Part shown: one piece after another, positions 6,627-7,779 of the stretch
Position numbering within the stretch: the stretch's first letter is position 1
How the letters are laid out: each line of letters opens with the position of its first letter
Assembly (NCBI GenBank): GCA_009778415.1
Contig: WRJV01000225.1
Location: 1-7,779, forward strand
DNA: 7,779 nucleotides
Direction: 5' to 3'
DNA from: Clostridiales bacterium
Lineage (GTDB): Bacteria; Bacillota; Clostridia; Peptostreptococcales; Anaerovoracaceae
The notes under the pieces: model-generated
The model's database searches: none
Told to the model about the DNA's origin: nothing
Seen by the model: the letters and a program-made list of their open reading frames with translations, nothing else
Translations under genes and position numbers: made by a program

Positions 6627-6635
6627 TGCTATACT
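6627..6635 (+). promoter_or_regulatory. Extended -10 promoter of the RCC1-repeat gene
   Basis: TGC followed by TATACT (6630-6635) is an extended -10 with 5 of 6 bases of the consensus hexamer. No good -35 exists at 16-18 bases; the TTGACA at 6594-6599 is too far away and sits in the terminator T tract. Transcription would start near 6642. An activator site (the phased repeats just upstream) would fit the missing -35. Confidence 0.5.
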
Positions 6636-6694
6636 GGAATTAAGGCAAAAAACACATTGCTGCTGAAACGACAACTATAAACAAGAAAGGTATT

Positions 6695-7779
6695 ATGGAG
6701 ATGAAGAAGAACAAATATCTGTATAGGTTGACGTCCCTCATGCTCGCGCTATGCTTGACATTTGGGGGGCTTACCCTGACCGCACATGCGGACGACGGTT
6801 TAGCAGAGCCGTACATGAAGGTGGCTGCTGCGGAAAACTGCTCGTTCGCAGTAAAAGTTGACCACAGCCTTTGGGCTTGGGGCGCCAACTGGGCTGGGCA
6901 ATTGGGGGACGGCACCAGCGACATGCGGCTGGTTGCGGTGAAGATCATGGACGACGTTGAAAGCGTAGCTGCAGGCGGCATTCACTCATTGGCTGTCAAG
7001 ACCGACGGCAGCCTCTGGGCTTGGGGCTACAACGGGCACGGCGCTTTTGGCGACGGCACCACACTAGGCAGCAAAGTGCCGAAGCTGATCATGGACGAAG
7101 TTGTGTGCGCCGCCGCCGGAGGCACATCCTCGTATGCGATCAAAACCGACGGCAGCCTTTGGGCTTGGGGCGGCAACAGATCTGGCCAGTTGGGGGACGG
7201 CACCACAACAAACCGGCTAAGCCCGGTGCATGTCATGGACGACGTAGCCAGTGTTATTGCTGGGCCTGACAACGCTTTTGCAATAAAAACCGACGGCAGC
7301 CTTTGGTCATGGGGAGACAACTACAGGGGCAAGGTGGGGGACGGTACCGCTGAAAACCGCTCGATACCGTTGAAAATCTTAGAAAACGTAGTCAGCGTGT
7401 CAAGTGGCAGCAATTTCTCAATAGCTGTTTCGGCAGACGGGGCGCTTTGGGCTTGGGGCCAAACATACCAATGGCTGAACGGGTCAAAGGAAAACTATCA
7501 GACGCCCACAAAGATCATGGACGGCGCAAAGAGCGTTGCCTGCGGCGATAGTTTCGCGCAAATAGTCAAAACAGACGGCAGCCTTTGGGCATGCGGGCAA
7601 AACGGCTTTGCGCAGCTGGGCGACGGCACCACCACCAACCGATGGATACCGGTCAAGGTGCTTGAGGATGTGACTACAGTAGCGTGCGGGTCGTCGCATT
7701 CGATTATCGTCAAAACGGACGGCAGCCTATGGGGCATCGGGGACGACACATACGGCCAGATGGGCGACGGCACAGGCAC
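6695..7779 (+). CDS. Secreted RCC1-repeat beta-propeller protein (3' end outside window)
   Basis: The reading frame is open for 361 codons to the window edge with no stop. A signal peptide is clear: a basic start (MEMKKNKYLYR), a hydrophobic core (about residues 12-29) and an AHA cleavage site after residue 32. The mature part is a run of RCC1-type repeats, each with KTDGSLWAWG and usually GQLGDGTT-like turns, typical of seven-bladed RCC1 propellers. Bacterial proteins of this type are extracellular or surface proteins of mostly unknown function; the fold often serves protein binding. AGAAAGG (6684-6690) lies 4 bases before ATG 6695 and 10 before ATG 6701, so the second Met, two codons on, is an equal alternative. 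The gene has its own promoter and follows a terminator, so it is probably not part of the hydrogenase operon. Later domains or an anchor may lie beyond the window. Confidence 0.88.
   Translation, partial: MEMKKNKYLYRLTSLMLALCLTFGGLTLTAHADDGLAEPYMKVAAAENCSFAVKVDHSLWAWGANWAGQLGDGTSDMRLVAVKIMDDVESVAAGGIHSLAVKTDGSLWAWGYNGHGAFGDGTTLGSKVPKLIMDEVVCAAAGGTSSYAIKTDGSLWAWGGNRSGQLGDGTTTNRLSPVHVMDDVASVIAGPDNAFAIKTDGSLWSWGDNYRGKVGDGTAENRSIPLKILENVVSVSSGSNFSIAVSADGALWAWGQTYQWLNGSKENYQTPTKIMDGAKSVACGDSFAQIVKTDGSLWACGQNGFAQLGDGTTTNRWIPVKVLEDVTTVACGSSHSIIVKTDGSLWGIGDDTYGQMGDGTG
6866..7779 (+). repeat. Tandem 144-bp RCC1 coding repeats (seven seen)
   Basis: The SLWAWG-equivalent motif begins at 6866, 7010, 7154, 7298, 7442, 7580 and 7724. 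The spacing is exactly 144 bases (48 residues) except for 138 between the fifth and sixth. The bases around KTDGSLWAWG are nearly identical between copies. The fifth unit is the divergent one: it starts ADGALWAWG, lacks the GDGTT turn (QWLNGSKEN instead), and is two residues short. The seventh is cut by the window edge. Confidence 0.9.

Noticed and set aside
6866..7779. CRISPR-like or satellite DNA array
   Set aside because: The 144-bp units are in frame and encode RCC1 blades behind a signal peptide. There are no short identical repeats separated by unique spacers.

Overview
The window holds a three-gene [FeFe]-hydrogenase operon on the + strand, a divergent response-regulator gene on its left, and the start of a secreted RCC1-repeat protein gene on its right. 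The source is probably an anaerobic, fermentative or acetogenic Gram-positive-type bacterium (Bacillota/Clostridia-like). This rests on the strong AGGAGG-type ribosome binding sites, the GTG starts, a hairpin-plus-T-tract terminator and the multimeric NAD-linked [FeFe] hydrogenase. No marker allows a closer placement. Genes are GC-rich, while the 698-915 intergenic region is AT-rich.

Layout. 14-694 (-): an OmpR/PhoB-type response regulator with an intact winged-helix output domain. Its receiver lacks the phospho-acceptor aspartate. A further minus-strand gene may start at the left edge with an ATGA overlap. 695-915: divergent promoter region with an extended -10 promoter for the regulator, a candidate promoter for the hydrogenase operon and a TTGTGA/TCACAA operator-like element. 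916-1410: NuoE/HydC-like [2Fe-2S] subunit. 1425-4523: a 1032-residue fusion of a HydB/NuoF-type diaphorase to a complete GltD/NfnB-type FAD-NAD(P) oxidoreductase. 4529-6541: HydA-type catalytic subunit with the N-terminal Fe-S relay, the H-cluster domain and a cysteine-free coiled-coil tail. 6563-6595: strong intrinsic terminator. 6596-6694: promoter region of the next gene. 6695-7779: secreted RCC1 beta-propeller protein, running off the window.

How the genes work together (inference). HydC, the HydB part and HydA form the usual electron-bifurcating/NAD-linked hydrogenase core: NADH-FMN-[Fe-S] chain to the H-cluster. Here the 2[4Fe-4S] ferredoxin domain normally ending HydB is replaced by a GltD-like module with its own cysteine-rich Fe-S domain, FAD site and NAD(P)H site. 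The complex could therefore link H2, NADH, NADPH and perhaps ferredoxin in one assembly. This is the most interesting part of the window. The H-cluster motif TSCSPGW, with Ser where the usual spacing predicts a cluster-ligating Cys, is the second point to check. No maturase genes (hydE, hydF, hydG) are present here.
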